From positions 148,374-212,373 of the forward strand of contig CACXSA010000001.1 of NCBI GenBank assembly GCA_902770195.1: DNA of 64,000 bases, read 5' to 3'. The stretch comes from an uncultured Prevotellaceae bacterium. Lineage in GTDB: Bacteria; Bacteroidota; Bacteroidia; Bacteroidales; Bacteroidaceae. Positions 54,602 to 64,000 of the stretch are shown here, in pieces; positions within the stretch are counted from its first letter, which is position 1; the number at the start of each line of letters is the position of its first letter. The translations under genes were made by a program, and so were the position numbers. The notes below the pieces were generated by a model. It ran no database searches, had not been told where the DNA came from, and worked only from the letters and a program-made list of their open reading frames with translations.

Positions 54602-55432
54602 ATGGGAATAATTATTGGAATTGACGTAGGTATCTCTACCACAAAGATTGTCGGACTGCGTGATCGTCAGGTGATATCACCCATCCGCATCACAGCAGCC
54701 GATCCGGTGACATCGCTTTATGGTGCTTTTGGGAAATATTTACATGATAACAGTATCAGCTTGAGTGATGTTGAGCAGGTAATGGTTACAGGGGTAGGCT
54801 CATCCTATATCAATGAACCTGTTTACGGACTGCCTACTGGCAAAACTGATGAGTTTGTGGCTGATGGCTTGGGTGCCCGCTTTGAGAGTGGGCTGACTAA
54901 GGCTATCGTTGTCTCTATGGGTACTGGTACAAGCTTTGTGCAGTGTGATGGCGACCATATCCAGCATATAGGAGGTATTGGAATAGGAGGGGGAACCCTG
55001 CAGGGCTTGAGTCGTGTGATGTTGAATACGCGTGACCCCGAACAGATTCAGAGTCTTGCCGTTCAGGGAGATATTCATCATATCAACCTTTCTATTGGTG
55101 ACATTTCCAACCGTCCGCTTCCCGGTCTGCCGATGGATGCCACCGCTTCTCTTTTCTCGAAAGCCCAGTATGATGCTCCCAAGGAGGATATTGCCCTTGG
55201 CATCATCACCCTAGTGCTGCAATCCATCGGCTCGGCGGCCATTCTGTCTGCTCTCAATTCTGGCATCAAGGATTTTGTATTGATAGGTAATCTGACCCTT
55301 TTGCCCCAGTGCAAAGAGATTTATCCTAATCTAGAGAAGTTCTATAATGTACGCTTTCACATACCAAAGTATGCAGAGTTCTGTACTGCCATAGGGGCGG
55401 CCCTTTATTATGTCAACGGGTTCCATCCCTGA
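54602..55432 (+). CDS. coaW: Type II pantothenate kinase
   Basis: The 276-residue protein has the ASKHA fold of eukaryotic/staphylococcal pantothenate kinases: I-G-I-D-V-G-I-S-T-T-K phosphate loop at 5-15, M-G-T-G-T-S near 104, and G-G-I-G-I-G-G-G-T near 122-130. It phosphorylates pantothenate in CoA synthesis. Its end overlaps thiL, read from the other strand, by 25 bases. It begins 19 bases after the tRNA terminator with no obvious -7 box of its own. Confidence 0.87.
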   Translation: MGIIIGIDVGISTTKIVGLRDRQVISPIRITAADPVTSLYGAFGKYLHDNSISLSDVEQVMVTGVGSSYINEPVYGLPTGKTDEFVADGLGARFESGLTKAIVVSMGTGTSFVQCDGDHIQHIGGIGIGGGTLQGLSRVMLNTRDPEQIQSLAVQGDIHHINLSIGDISNRPLPGLPMDATASLFSKAQYDAPKEDIALGIITLVLQSIGSAAILSALNSGIKDFVLIGNLTLLPQCKEIYPNLEKFYNVRFHIPKYAEFCTAIGAALYYVNGFHP

Positions 55433-56457
55433 GCTTTCAACTCGAATTCCTGATCATCGCGAGTGACGAGAATCTGTCCGAGGCTCTCTTTGGTGATATG
55501 GCCAATCATCTTGATGTCGTCCATATCCTGTATCTTTTCGTGATCTCCAATGGGCACCGTAAACAGCAACTCGTAGTCCTCGCCACCGTTCAGGGCACAG
55601 GTTGTCACGTTCATGTTCAGTTCCTCAGCCATCACTGCCGTTTGGTAGTCGATGGGTATTTGTTTTTCAAAGATGCGACATCCCACATGACTCTGCTTGC
55701 AGATGTGCATCAGTTCACTGGACAGTCCGTCGCTAATGTCCATCATGGCTGTTGGACGGATGCCCGCCTCGTGCAATTTTCGGATAATGTCACCACGGGC
55801 CTCTGTTTTCAACTGACGTTGTAAGAGGTATTCCTTACCTGCAAAGTCTGGCTGGAAATCTGGAGCTGGTTTCCCTTTCTTTTTGGCCTCATCGACCATC
55901 TGGTAAAATACAGCCTTTTCCCTTTCCAACAGTTGCAGTCCCATATAGGCGGCACCCAGGTCTCCACTGACACAAATCAGGTCAGTTTCCTTAGCTCCGT
56001 TACGATATACGATATCTTCTTTCTGGGCCTCACCAATACATGTGATGCTGATGGCTAGTCCTGTATAACTGCTTGTCGTGTCACCACCTACAATGTCAAC
56101 CCCCCATTTGTCGCAGGCCATGCGCAGTCCGCTATAGAACATCTCCATATCCTCCACACTGAAACGCTTGCTCAGTGCCATAGATACCGTCATCTGTCGT
56201 GGTGTGCCGTTCATGGCAAAGATGTCGCTGATGTTCACCATAGCCGATTTATAGCCCAGGTGTTGTAAGTCGATATACGTCAGGTCAAAGTGTACACCTT
56301 CCATCAGCATGTCTGTGGTTACTAGCACCTCAGATTCTGGATAGTGAAGTACGGCGCAGTCGTCGCCTACGCCGTACTTGGTTGATATGTTCTGCGGCTT
56401 GATGTCCTTTGTCAACCGGTCTATCAAGCCAAATTCTCCTACTTTTTGGATTTCCAT
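55408..56457 (-). CDS. thiL: Thiamine-monophosphate kinase
   Basis: The 349-residue enzyme phosphorylates thiamine phosphate to thiamine diphosphate. Visible are G-D-D-C-A-V near 27-32, T-T-D-M-L-M-E-G-V-H-F-D near 47-58, G-G-D-T-T near 120, D-I-S-D-G-L near 234 and G-G-E-D-Y-E near 285. It is the last gene of the sppA-lpxK-punA-thiL run and overlaps punA by 19 bases. Confidence 0.93.
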   Translation of the reverse strand: MEIQKVGEFGLIDRLTKDIKPQNISTKYGVGDDCAVLHYPESEVLVTTDMLMEGVHFDLTYIDLQHLGYKSAMVNISDIFAMNGTPRQMTVSMALSKRFSVEDMEMFYSGLRMACDKWGVDIVGGDTTSSYTGLAISITCIGEAQKEDIVYRNGAKETDLICVSGDLGAAYMGLQLLEREKAVFYQMVDEAKKKGKPAPDFQPDFAGKEYLLQRQLKTEARGDIIRKLHEAGIRPTAMMDISDGLSSELMHICKQSHVGCRIFEKQIPIDYQTAVMAEELNMNVTTCALNGGEDYELLFTVPIGDHEKIQDMDDIKMIGHITKESLGQILVTRDDQEFELKAQGWNPLT

Positions 56458-57320
56458 TTCTCTGTTGGGTGTTCTTGATTGTATTTTTCTGCTGTGGCGC
56501 TTTCGATACGTTCGGCACGGATAATCATCTCACGCATAATCTCAGTCATCAGTGGCTGAGCTTTATTGGCTGCCTCCTGTACCTCTTCGTGGCTTACCTC
56601 TACGGGGACGTCAAAGCCACCTAGGTCAGTAATTACGCTTACGCCAAAGGTACGGATGCCACAGTGATGTGCCACAATTACCTCGGGAACTGTACTCATA
56701 CCAACGGCATCACCACCCAGCAGACGGTACATCTTATACTCAGCAGGTGTCTCGAAGGTTGGGCCCTGCACACCTACATAGACACCATAGGTCACACGGA
56801 TTTTCTTCTCCTTGGCAATAGCGGTAGCCTCCTTGATAAGCGACATGTCGTATGTCTCGTGCATATCTGGGAAACGAGGGCCTGTGGGGAAGTTCTTTCC
56901 ACGCAGTGGGTGTTCGGGGAACATATTGATATGGTCAGTGATAATCATTAGGTCGCCAATTTTGAAGGCGGGGTTCATACCACCGGCAGCATTCGACACG
57001 TAAAGAGTCTTGATTCCCAACTCGTACATCACACGAACAGGGAATGTTACGTCCTTCATGGAATATCCCTCATAGTAATGGAAACGCCCCTGCATAGCTA
57101 GAATATCCACACCACCCAACTTTCCGAAAATCAGTTTGCCGGAGTGTCCCTCCACCGTTGATACGGGAAAGTTGGGAATTTCCGTGTAGGGGAATTCACA
57201 CTTATCAGTAATTTCTGAAGCTAATTGTCCGAGACCCGTTCCCAGTACAATGGCTGTCTTTGGACTCGTTTTCATCCTTTCTTTGAGCCAGGATGCTGTT
57301 TCTTGAATTTTTTCGTACAT
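56439..57320 (-). CDS. punA: Purine-nucleoside phosphorylase
   Basis: The 293-residue enzyme cleaves purine nucleosides with phosphate (PNP family, trimeric type). Signatures: L-G-T-G-L-G near 27-32, V-E-G-H-S-G-K near 56, Q-G-R-F-H-Y-Y-E-G near 77-85, N-A-A-G-G-M-N near 110, M-S-T-V-P-E near 210 and S-V-I-T-D near 236. The first 116 bases overlap the end of lpxK. Confidence 0.92.
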   Translation of the reverse strand: MYEKIQETASWLKERMKTSPKTAIVLGTGLGQLASEITDKCEFPYTEIPNFPVSTVEGHSGKLIFGKLGGVDILAMQGRFHYYEGYSMKDVTFPVRVMYELGIKTLYVSNAAGGMNPAFKIGDLMIITDHINMFPEHPLRGKNFPTGPRFPDMHETYDMSLIKEATAIAKEKKIRVTYGVYVGVQGPTFETPAEYKMYRLLGGDAVGMSTVPEVIVAHHCGIRTFGVSVITDLGGFDVPVEVSHEEVQEAANKAQPLMTEIMREMIIRAERIESATAEKYNQEHPTEKWKSKK

Positions 57321-58368
57321 AGTTAATTATTAAATTGTTAAAGGTTTCTTCCTGTTCCTGTAAGAACTGGACAGCAATTGGTAACGTATAGATGCCGGCC
57401 TTTACCTCGTTGCTCAGCCCTTCCAAACCCTCCAGTCGGGTAGCGTCTTTTTCTGTAGTTATGATACACTTTGGTCCTTCCATCAAGGCAAAGGTCTCGT
57501 TAATCTGTTGTACGTTCTTCCCGTTGAAGTGATGATGATCACTGAAAGACAGCGGCTGCAAATGCCCGCATTGTGGTGAGAGGTCGTGTATCATCTGCAT
57601 CGGCGATGCTATGCCTGTCAGCAGTAACACGTTTCGGTTCGCCAGCTCCTCTGTTTCCAAAAGAGCTCCATTAAAAATGGGTCTTAGTCCACCATATTCT
57701 ATGTTGGTGAAGAATAATTGCTGATACGGGTAGAGGTTCATCGCTTTCGAGATAACACGATAGTCTATCGGCTTCATCTCCTTCGGACATTTTGTCACGA
57801 TCACGATATCTGCTCTGTTCTTTCCCTTCAGTGGCTCTCTCAGTCTGCCAGCGGGCAATAACTTGTCATAGGTTATCAGTCTATGATAATCCACTAGCAG
57901 GATGTTGATTCCTGGCTTGACGTATCGGTGTTGGAAGGCATCGTCGAGCAACACCACTTCGGGTTCTACTCCACACTCGTCCAGCATGTCTATACCGTGA
58001 CACCGGTTTTTATCGACTGCCACGGCCACTTCACTGAACTTGCGTTTCATCTGGTACGGCTCGTCACCGATGTCACTTACCGTGCTACTTTCGTCAGCCA
58101 AGATGAACCCCTTGCTTTTGCGCTTGTATCCACGACTAAGCACCGCCACCTTGAAATCCTTTTTCAGTAGTTTGATGAGGTATTCCACATGGGGGGTCTT
58201 CCCTGAACCACCTACGGTGATGTTCCCCACTGAAATGACGGGCACAGCGAATGCCCGCGTTTTCAGAATGCCCATATCGAACATCAAGTTGCGCAGGCTT
58301 ACGATATGCCCATAAACCCAACTCAGGGGTAACAGACTTTTGTTGATTCTGATGAAATCGCCTTCCAA
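57205..58368 (-). CDS. lpxK: Tetraacyldisaccharide 4'-kinase
   Basis: The 387-residue inner-membrane-bound kinase adds the 4' phosphate of lipid A. Its Walker A-like loop V-G-G-S-G-K-T-P is at about 52-59, followed by S-R-G-Y-K-R-K near 79 and D-D-A-F-Q-H-R near 140. The last 38 codons overlap the start of punA in another frame; the Lys/Arg/Ser-rich tail beyond Y-V-R-K-N-S-R looks less constrained. It follows sppA by 14 bases. Confidence 0.93.
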   Translation of the reverse strand: MEGDFIRINKSLLPLSWVYGHIVSLRNLMFDMGILKTRAFAVPVISVGNITVGGSGKTPHVEYLIKLLKKDFKVAVLSRGYKRKSKGFILADESSTVSDIGDEPYQMKRKFSEVAVAVDKNRCHGIDMLDECGVEPEVVLLDDAFQHRYVKPGINILLVDYHRLITYDKLLPAGRLREPLKGKNRADIVIVTKCPKEMKPIDYRVISKAMNLYPYQQLFFTNIEYGGLRPIFNGALLETEELANRNVLLLTGIASPMQMIHDLSPQCGHLQPLSFSDHHHFNGKNVQQINETFALMEGPKCIITTEKDATRLEGLEGLSNEVKAGIYTLPIAVQFLQEQEETFNNLIINYVRKNSRNSILAQRKDENESKDSHCTGNGSRTISFRNY

Positions 58369-58382
58369 ATTGTAAATGAATA

Positions 58383-60155
58383 TTATTTAATATTAATAAT
58401 GTAGGGCAACCTTGCTTGAATAACACTTTGGTGGTTCAGGTTCTTCACAAAGCGCAGAGGCTCGTAGTATTCACCTAGTGCAGCGTGCATCTCTTCGTCA
58501 AGGTAGCTCTTCTTCGTCATGCTGTTGAATAGGTTGTTCAGCCAGTCTTCCTCCTCAGGATAGCTGGTGGCATGATATTCCTTCAGCTTTGCTAACTCGG
58601 CAGCTTTTTTCACAGCATCGTCCAGCGAACCGACAGCATCCACCAGCTTGATGGGCAGTGCGTCGTTGCCTAGCCATACACGACCTTGGGCAATCTCCTC
58701 CACTTGCTCAACGCTCAGTTTTCTGCCATCGGCTACACGCTTGCGGAACAGCTTATAGCCACGATCGATATATTGCTCCAGCAGAGCTGTCTCTTCTGCG
58801 TTCAATGGGCGTGACATAGCTCCGAAGGCCGAATGCTTGTTGGTCTTCACCTCGCTGAACTTCACGCCCAGCTTCTGTGTCAGCAATTGGCTTACATCCG
58901 GGAACATACCGAAAATACCGATAGAACCAGTCAGCGTGGTGGGTTCTGTATAGATGTAGTTGGCGTTACAGCTGATATAGTAGCCACCGCTGGCAGCGTA
59001 GCCACCCATCGAAACTACTACGGGCTTCTTGGCTTTCAGGTTGGTAACGGCACGCCAGATTTGCTCTGAGGCATAGGCAGAACCACCGGGAGAGTTCACG
59101 CGTAGCACTACCGCTTTCACGTCGTCGTCCTTCATCAATTTTTCCAAGTCTTTGCATACGGTGTTAGCCACGATGTTGTGCTCTGTCTCTGTCATGCTGC
59201 CTGTCTCTGAGTCAACAATTTCGCCATAGGCATAATAGACAGCCACTTCGTCGCCTTCCTGCTTCATGCTCTTCACGTCCCTCATTTCGCTGGTGGTCAA
59301 CTGCTTGATTTCTTCTTTTTCGTCTATCTTCAGCAGTTTCTTGATTTCTCCCTTCACCTCATCGCTGTACAGCAGTTTATCCACCATCTTCTTGTTCACC
59401 AGTTCCTTCTGTTCGGCAAAGGTTATCATTTGGTCAGCATAAACGTTCAGCGAGTCAACGCTCACCTTACGACTCTTGGACACGTCGTTGAGCATCACCT
59501 TCCAGATACCGTTCAGATATGCCTCCGTCTGCTCGCGATCGTAGTCGCTCATCTGGTCAGCAGTCATCATCTCCACAGCACTCTTGTATTTTCCTACTTT
59601 TACAGCCTGGAACTTCACGCCAAACTTAGCCAATAAGTCTTTGATATAGTATGATTCTCCGCCCAGTCCGTGCCAGTCCACCATTCCCTCTGGGTTCAGA
59701 TACACCTTGTCAGCCGCACTACAGATATAGTAGGTGGTCTGCGTGTAGCTGTCACCATAGGCTATAATCCATTTGCCGCTCTTTTTGAAGTCCAGCAGGG
59801 CCTCGCGGATGGCATGTGCTGATGCAGGTGTGTCGCTGTTGAAGGCACCAGCTTCAATGTATATGCCTTTAATGTCCTCGTTCTCCTTAGCCTTGCGGAT
59901 AGCAGCCAGCATTTCGTCCAGCCCCAGGTTGTCGCTTATCTGTCCTGTCAGTTCTGCCAGGGGATTGCTGGCAGTGCGCTCATTCAGAATACCAGAAAGA
60001 TTCATGGTATATACCGAGTTTTCCTCAACTTGCATGCTACCCGCACTCTTTGCTGCCAGTCCAACCAGGGAGATGGCTCCCAGAATGCCAACTATTACCA
60101 GTAACAGGACAATACCAGTTACAGTAGCTAAAACATACTTCAAAAATTGCTTCAT
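58383..60155 (-). CDS. sppA: Signal peptide peptidase SppA, 67K type
   Basis: The 590-residue membrane protease degrades cleaved signal peptides. It has an N-terminal helix (about 7-30) and two ClpP-like halves. The catalytic Lys is likely in V-G-K-Y-K-S-A near 200, and the catalytic Ser in Y-A-A-S-G-G-Y-Y near 396, followed by T-L-T-G-S-I-G near 415. The tandem architecture and length match the long SppA form. It heads the four-gene minus-strand operon. Confidence 0.92.
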   Translation of the reverse strand: MKQFLKYVLATVTGIVLLLVIVGILGAISLVGLAAKSAGSMQVEENSVYTMNLSGILNERTASNPLAELTGQISDNLGLDEMLAAIRKAKENEDIKGIYIEAGAFNSDTPASAHAIREALLDFKKSGKWIIAYGDSYTQTTYYICSAADKVYLNPEGMVDWHGLGGESYYIKDLLAKFGVKFQAVKVGKYKSAVEMMTADQMSDYDREQTEAYLNGIWKVMLNDVSKSRKVSVDSLNVYADQMITFAEQKELVNKKMVDKLLYSDEVKGEIKKLLKIDEKEEIKQLTTSEMRDVKSMKQEGDEVAVYYAYGEIVDSETGSMTETEHNIVANTVCKDLEKLMKDDDVKAVVLRVNSPGGSAYASEQIWRAVTNLKAKKPVVVSMGGYAASGGYYISCNANYIYTEPTTLTGSIGIFGMFPDVSQLLTQKLGVKFSEVKTNKHSAFGAMSRPLNAEETALLEQYIDRGYKLFRKRVADGRKLSVEQVEEIAQGRVWLGNDALPIKLVDAVGSLDDAVKKAAELAKLKEYHATSYPEEEDWLNNLFNSMTKKSYLDEEMHAALGEYYEPLRFVKNLNHQSVIQARLPYIINIK

Positions 60156-60215
60156 CTTCTTATAATTTTATATATTCAAGGTTCGTTTCTTGGCTCATGT
60201 CATTATATTCCAATG

Positions 60216-60223
60216 CAAAGATA
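60216..60223 (-). promoter_or_regulatory. -7 box upstream of sppA
   Basis: Minus-strand TATCTTTG, 60 bases before the sppA ATG. No good -33 match. Confidence 0.45.
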
Positions 60224-60306
60224 AACATTTTTCTTTATATTACCTATTTTTATATACATTTTTTAGCATTTCCCTCTATTCCTGAACTTTTATGTTCAAA
60301 TCTTTC

Positions 60307-60347
60307 TGCCAAACTGTCAGCCTCTGTCCGTTTGGCACGGTTTTAGC
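60307..60347 (+). promoter_or_regulatory. Sigma-54-like promoter with inverted repeat upstream of groES
   Basis: TGGCAC (60333-60338), five bases, TAGC (60344-60347) keeps the GG-N10-GC spacing of sigma-54 promoters, with one mismatch to TTGC. The -24 box overlaps the right arm of TGCCAAAC-N15-GTTTGGCA (60307-60337). No TAnnTTTG box lies in the groES upstream region. Confidence 0.5.
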
Positions 60348-60394
60348 TATTCCTGTGGCAGAAAGTTTAATTTAAACAACAAAATATTAGTATT

Positions 60395-60667
60395 ATGAAC
60401 ATCAAACCATTAGGCGACCGCGTGCTGGTATTGCCAGCCCCCGCAGAAGAAAAGATCGGTGGTATCATCATTCCTGATACTGCCAAGGAGAAACCCCTTC
60501 ACGGCACCATCAAGGCTGTTGGTCAGGGAACTAAGGACGAGGAAATGATTCTCAAGGCAGGCGACGAAGTGCTGTATGGCAAGTACTCTGGCACAGAACT
60601 CGAGTTCGAGGGTGAGAAGTATCTCATGATGCGTCAGAGCGACGTCCTCGCAGTCCTGGAGAAATAA
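60395..60667 (+). CDS. groES: Co-chaperonin GroES
   Basis: The 90-residue protein caps the GroEL cavity. P-L-G-D-R-V-L-V near residues 5-12, the mobile loop [10 protein letters not shown] near 20-30 and a C-terminal V-L-A-V-L-E-K are typical. GroEL follows after 37 bases in the same operon. Confidence 0.97.
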   Translation: MNIKPLGDRVLVLPAPAEEKIGGIIIPDTAKEKPLHGTIKAVGQGTKDEEMILKAGDEVLYGKYSGTELEFEGEKYLMMRQSDVLAVLEK

Positions 60668-60689
60668 TTATGCATTTATGAATTATTAA

Positions 60690-62336
<1,647 letters not shown>

Positions 62337-62380
62337 TAAAAAGGTTGAAATAGTATCAATTTGTAAGCTAAACTTTTCAA

Positions 62381-62416
62381 ATACGGGTGTTTGGTAAAAA
62401 TATCAAACACCCGTAT
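62381..62416 (+). terminator. Hairpin downstream of groEL
   Basis: A perfect 13-bp stem (ATACGGGTGTTTG with CAAACACCCGTAT) around a 10-base loop, 45 bases past the groEL stop. The T-run is weak, so it may act as a 3' stabiliser as much as a terminator. Confidence 0.65.
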
Positions 62417-62456
62417 TGATTTATGTCAAAAACGGTATCAATTTTGCATATAAATA

Positions 62457-62488
62457 CTTGTATGCTAATCGAAAAGTCTCTACCTTTG
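62457..62488 (+). promoter_or_regulatory. Promoter of a second candidate small RNA
   Basis: CTTG (62457-62460), 20 bases, TACCTTTG (62481-62488), a near-consensus promoter. Confidence 0.6.
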
Positions 62489-62493
62489 CACAC

Positions 62494-62631
62494 AGAAACG
62501 AGGAGGTTTTCGACATTATATTATTAGACTTCATAAGAAAATAGATATTTTTTTGATTTGTTTTAGTAGATTAGTTTTTAAGTAGTTTGTTTTTAAAATC
62601 GATTGTCGTGATGACAGTCGATTTTTTTTTT
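62494..62631 (+). ncRNA. Candidate small RNA of about 135 nt
   Basis: The span lies between the promoter at 62457-62488 and an intrinsic terminator. It has no ATG before the terminator stem, and a purine-rich GAAACGAGGAGG near the 5' end. Not a family I recognise. The alternative is a long untranslated leader if the terminator is read through into the DUF4450 gene. Confidence 0.5.
62598..62631 (+). terminator. Terminator just before the DUF4450 gene
   Basis: A 10-bp stem (ATCGATTGTC with GACAGTCGAT, one G-U pair) is followed by nine T. It directly abuts the TATCTTTG box of the next gene. Confidence 0.85.
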
Positions 62632-62632
62632 G

Positions 62633-62640
62633 TATCTTTG
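62633..62640 (+). promoter_or_regulatory. -7 box of the DUF4450 gene
   Basis: TATCTTTG, 8 bases before ATG 62649, so the mRNA would start at or very near the start codon. The -33 position falls inside the terminator stem. Confidence 0.55.
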
Positions 62641-62648
62641 CAGACGAT

Positions 62649-64000
62649 ATGAAGAAACTAATCACAACATTGATGCTTGGCATGATGGCTTCTGCCGTTT
62701 GTGCACAGACCAAGCGAATAGGCGACTACATTGAATCCATGTCGTATAACTCCACCACTCCAGGTGCTCCACGTTGTCAACAGTACAGGCCTGAGGGTAG
62801 GGGCTTTGTGACGGTGAACGGAACGAACCGCTTTACACGGGCGTTGTATGGCTCGCCTACCGACTGGCGTCTGGAAACGAGTGACAGACCAGTGTTTGCG
62901 GTAGCTAAGAAGAATCACCACAGGAATATCCGTATGGTGGTGAGAGGTGTGGCTTTGGATGCAACCACCTACTGCAAGTCCATCTATGAGGGCGGCATAC
63001 GGAGCTATGAGCTTCGCGATAAGCAGTGGGGTGATGCCACCCTAAATATTAAGGTAGTGGCGTTACCTGATGAGGAGGGTGCCGTGTGGCATTTTCGAGG
63101 TAATGGTTTCACACAGGATATGAACGTCCAGGTGAAGGTGTGCGAGATAGCACAACCCAAGTTGCAGCGCAATGGTGACATTGGTGCCGATAAGCCGGGC
63201 GTTTTTGAACCCGATGTTGAAGAGAGTGGCTTAGTGGTGAGTGGTGCTACCTATACGGATGCCACGCGACATGAGGCTTATGTGGTGATGAAGCTGAACG
63301 AAGTGGTGGAGCTGAGTGCTCACGAGGCTTCTCAACTTTTCGAGAAGGCTGCCCGTCATTTCGAGATGATGAGTCGTCGCATTCTGTTTAACACTCCCGA
63401 CCCCTATATCAACACGCTGGGTGGTGCCCTCGTGCTTGCTGCCGATGGTGATTGGGACGGTACGACATGGTTACACGGCTGTGTGGGGTGGCGCATGCCC
63501 CTAGCAGGATGGCGTGCCGGTTATCTGGGTGATGTACTGGGTTGGTCAGACCGTGCCTTGTCACATTTCAATGCTTATGCCAATAGTCAGGTGACGGACG
63601 TGACGCCCGACCTTCCTCATCCCACTCAGGATCCTAAGCAGCAGATGGCTCGCTCAGAGAAGAAATGGCACACGCAGATGTATTCCAATGGTTACATCTG
63701 TAGGAATCCGAACCGCAACGACCAGATGCACCATTATGATATGAACTTGAACTATGTCGATGAGCTGCTGTGGCATTTCCAGTATGATGCCGATCCAGCA
63801 TACATGCGGAAGATGTGGCCCGTGTTACAACGCCACTTGGCATGGGAGAAACGTAACTTCGACCCTGATGGTGATCATCTGTACGATGCGTATTGCTGCA
63901 TCTGGGCGAGTGATGCCTTGTATTATAGTGGTGGTGCCGTTACGCATTCTTCTGCCTATAACTATCGGGGCAATAAATTGGCTGCCAGGATAGCCCACCT
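62649..64000 (+). CDS. DUF4450 domain protein, 3' end outside window
   Basis: The frame is open for 450 codons to the window end. The protein starts with a signal peptide (K-K-L-I-T-T-L-M-L-G-M-M-A, cleavage after V-C-A) and continues as a DUF4450-type protein. This family of secreted Bacteroidota proteins has a six-hairpin glycosidase-like second half. Visible here are G-D-W-D-G-T-T-W-L-H-G near 272 and W-R-M-P-L-A-G-W-R near 287. A role in polysaccharide breakdown is likely but the substrate is unknown. It has its own promoter. Confidence 0.78.
   Translation, partial: MKKLITTLMLGMMASAVCAQTKRIGDYIESMSYNSTTPGAPRCQQYRPEGRGFVTVNGTNRFTRALYGSPTDWRLETSDRPVFAVAKKNHHRNIRMVVRGVALDATTYCKSIYEGGIRSYELRDKQWGDATLNIKVVALPDEEGAVWHFRGNGFTQDMNVQVKVCEIAQPKLQRNGDIGADKPGVFEPDVEESGLVVSGATYTDATRHEAYVVMKLNEVVELSAHEASQLFEKAARHFEMMSRRILFNTPDPYINTLGGALVLAADGDWDGTTWLHGCVGWRMPLAGWRAGYLGDVLGWSDRALSHFNAYANSQVTDVTPDLPHPTQDPKQQMARSEKKWHTQMYSNGYICRNPNRNDQMHHYDMNLNYVDELLWHFQYDADPAYMRKMWPVLQRHLAWEKRNFDPDGDHLYDAYCCIWASDALYYSGGAVTHSSAYNYRGNKLAARIAH

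Larger units (their letters stand above)
62337..62648. other. Gene-free stretch after groEL
   Basis: These 312 bases contain no coding frame I believe. They hold a strong hairpin (62381-62416), a promoter (62457-62488), a non-coding span, a terminator (62598-62631) and the -7 box of the next gene (62633-62640). Confidence 0.75.

Overview
The window reads as a chromosomal segment of a Bacteroidota bacterium, most like the Prevotellaceae (Bacteroidales). This rests on repeated promoter matches of the Bacteroidota type (TTTG or CTTG, about 20 bases, TAnnTTTG), a Bacteroidales gene stock (DUF4924, DUF4450, BT4734/VapE-type protein, release factor 3, TatAC beside an iron-sulfur aldo-keto reductase) and a tRNA-Phe without an encoded CCA. 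The exact genus is inference.

Left third (1-25.6 kb), accessory. All genes from 1 to 20315 lie on the plus strand with very short gaps, so they look like one long transcription unit. It begins with a module of large proteins: the C-terminal part of a probable tubulin-like protein, a 1017-residue membrane protein with a von Willebrand A domain, a membrane transglutaminase-like protein, an unknown protein, a CMP-sugar synthetase-like protein and a membrane protein. It then runs directly into a type III CRISPR-Cas locus, best matching subtype III-D: a Cas6-like protein, a small Cas10 without an HD domain, a single Cas7, a Cas5/Csx10-like protein with a helical tail, a double Cas7, a small TIGR04423-like protein and a large TIGR03986-like Cas7. 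Next come signalling genes: a CARF-HEPN ribonuclease (Csx1 type), a 117-residue protein that may be a ring nuclease, and a four-helix membrane protein with a CARF-like cytosolic domain. A 517-bp leader with four direct copies of one motif precedes an array of 68 spacers. No cas1 or cas2 is present.

Middle (25.6-33 kb), accessory, minus strand. An ECF-type sigma factor overlaps a gene whose product joins an anti-sigma-like N-terminus to a C39-like cysteine peptidase domain. Beyond a terminator lie a CbxX/SpoVK-type AAA ATPase and a Sel1-repeat protein. A BT4734/VapE-type gene is bracketed by two related GGTGGCAG hairpins. A promoter-terminator pair without an ORF near 32.9 kb suggests a small RNA.

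Right half (33-64 kb), core genome. It holds a ROK kinase, a LysE-type exporter behind a perfectly duplicated promoter, rfbD, prfC, tsaC, a ClC channel, fmt, rpe, an ECF sigma factor, a GHMP kinase-nucleotidyltransferase fusion, rfbA, zapA, rny, a Tat export module with its likely iron-sulfur substrates, mgtC, tRNA-Phe, a type II pantothenate kinase, the sppA-lpxK-punA-thiL operon, groESL behind a sigma-54-like promoter, a second candidate small RNA, and the start of a DUF4450 protein. Heptameric repeat tracts sit before several start codons, and one lies inside fmt.
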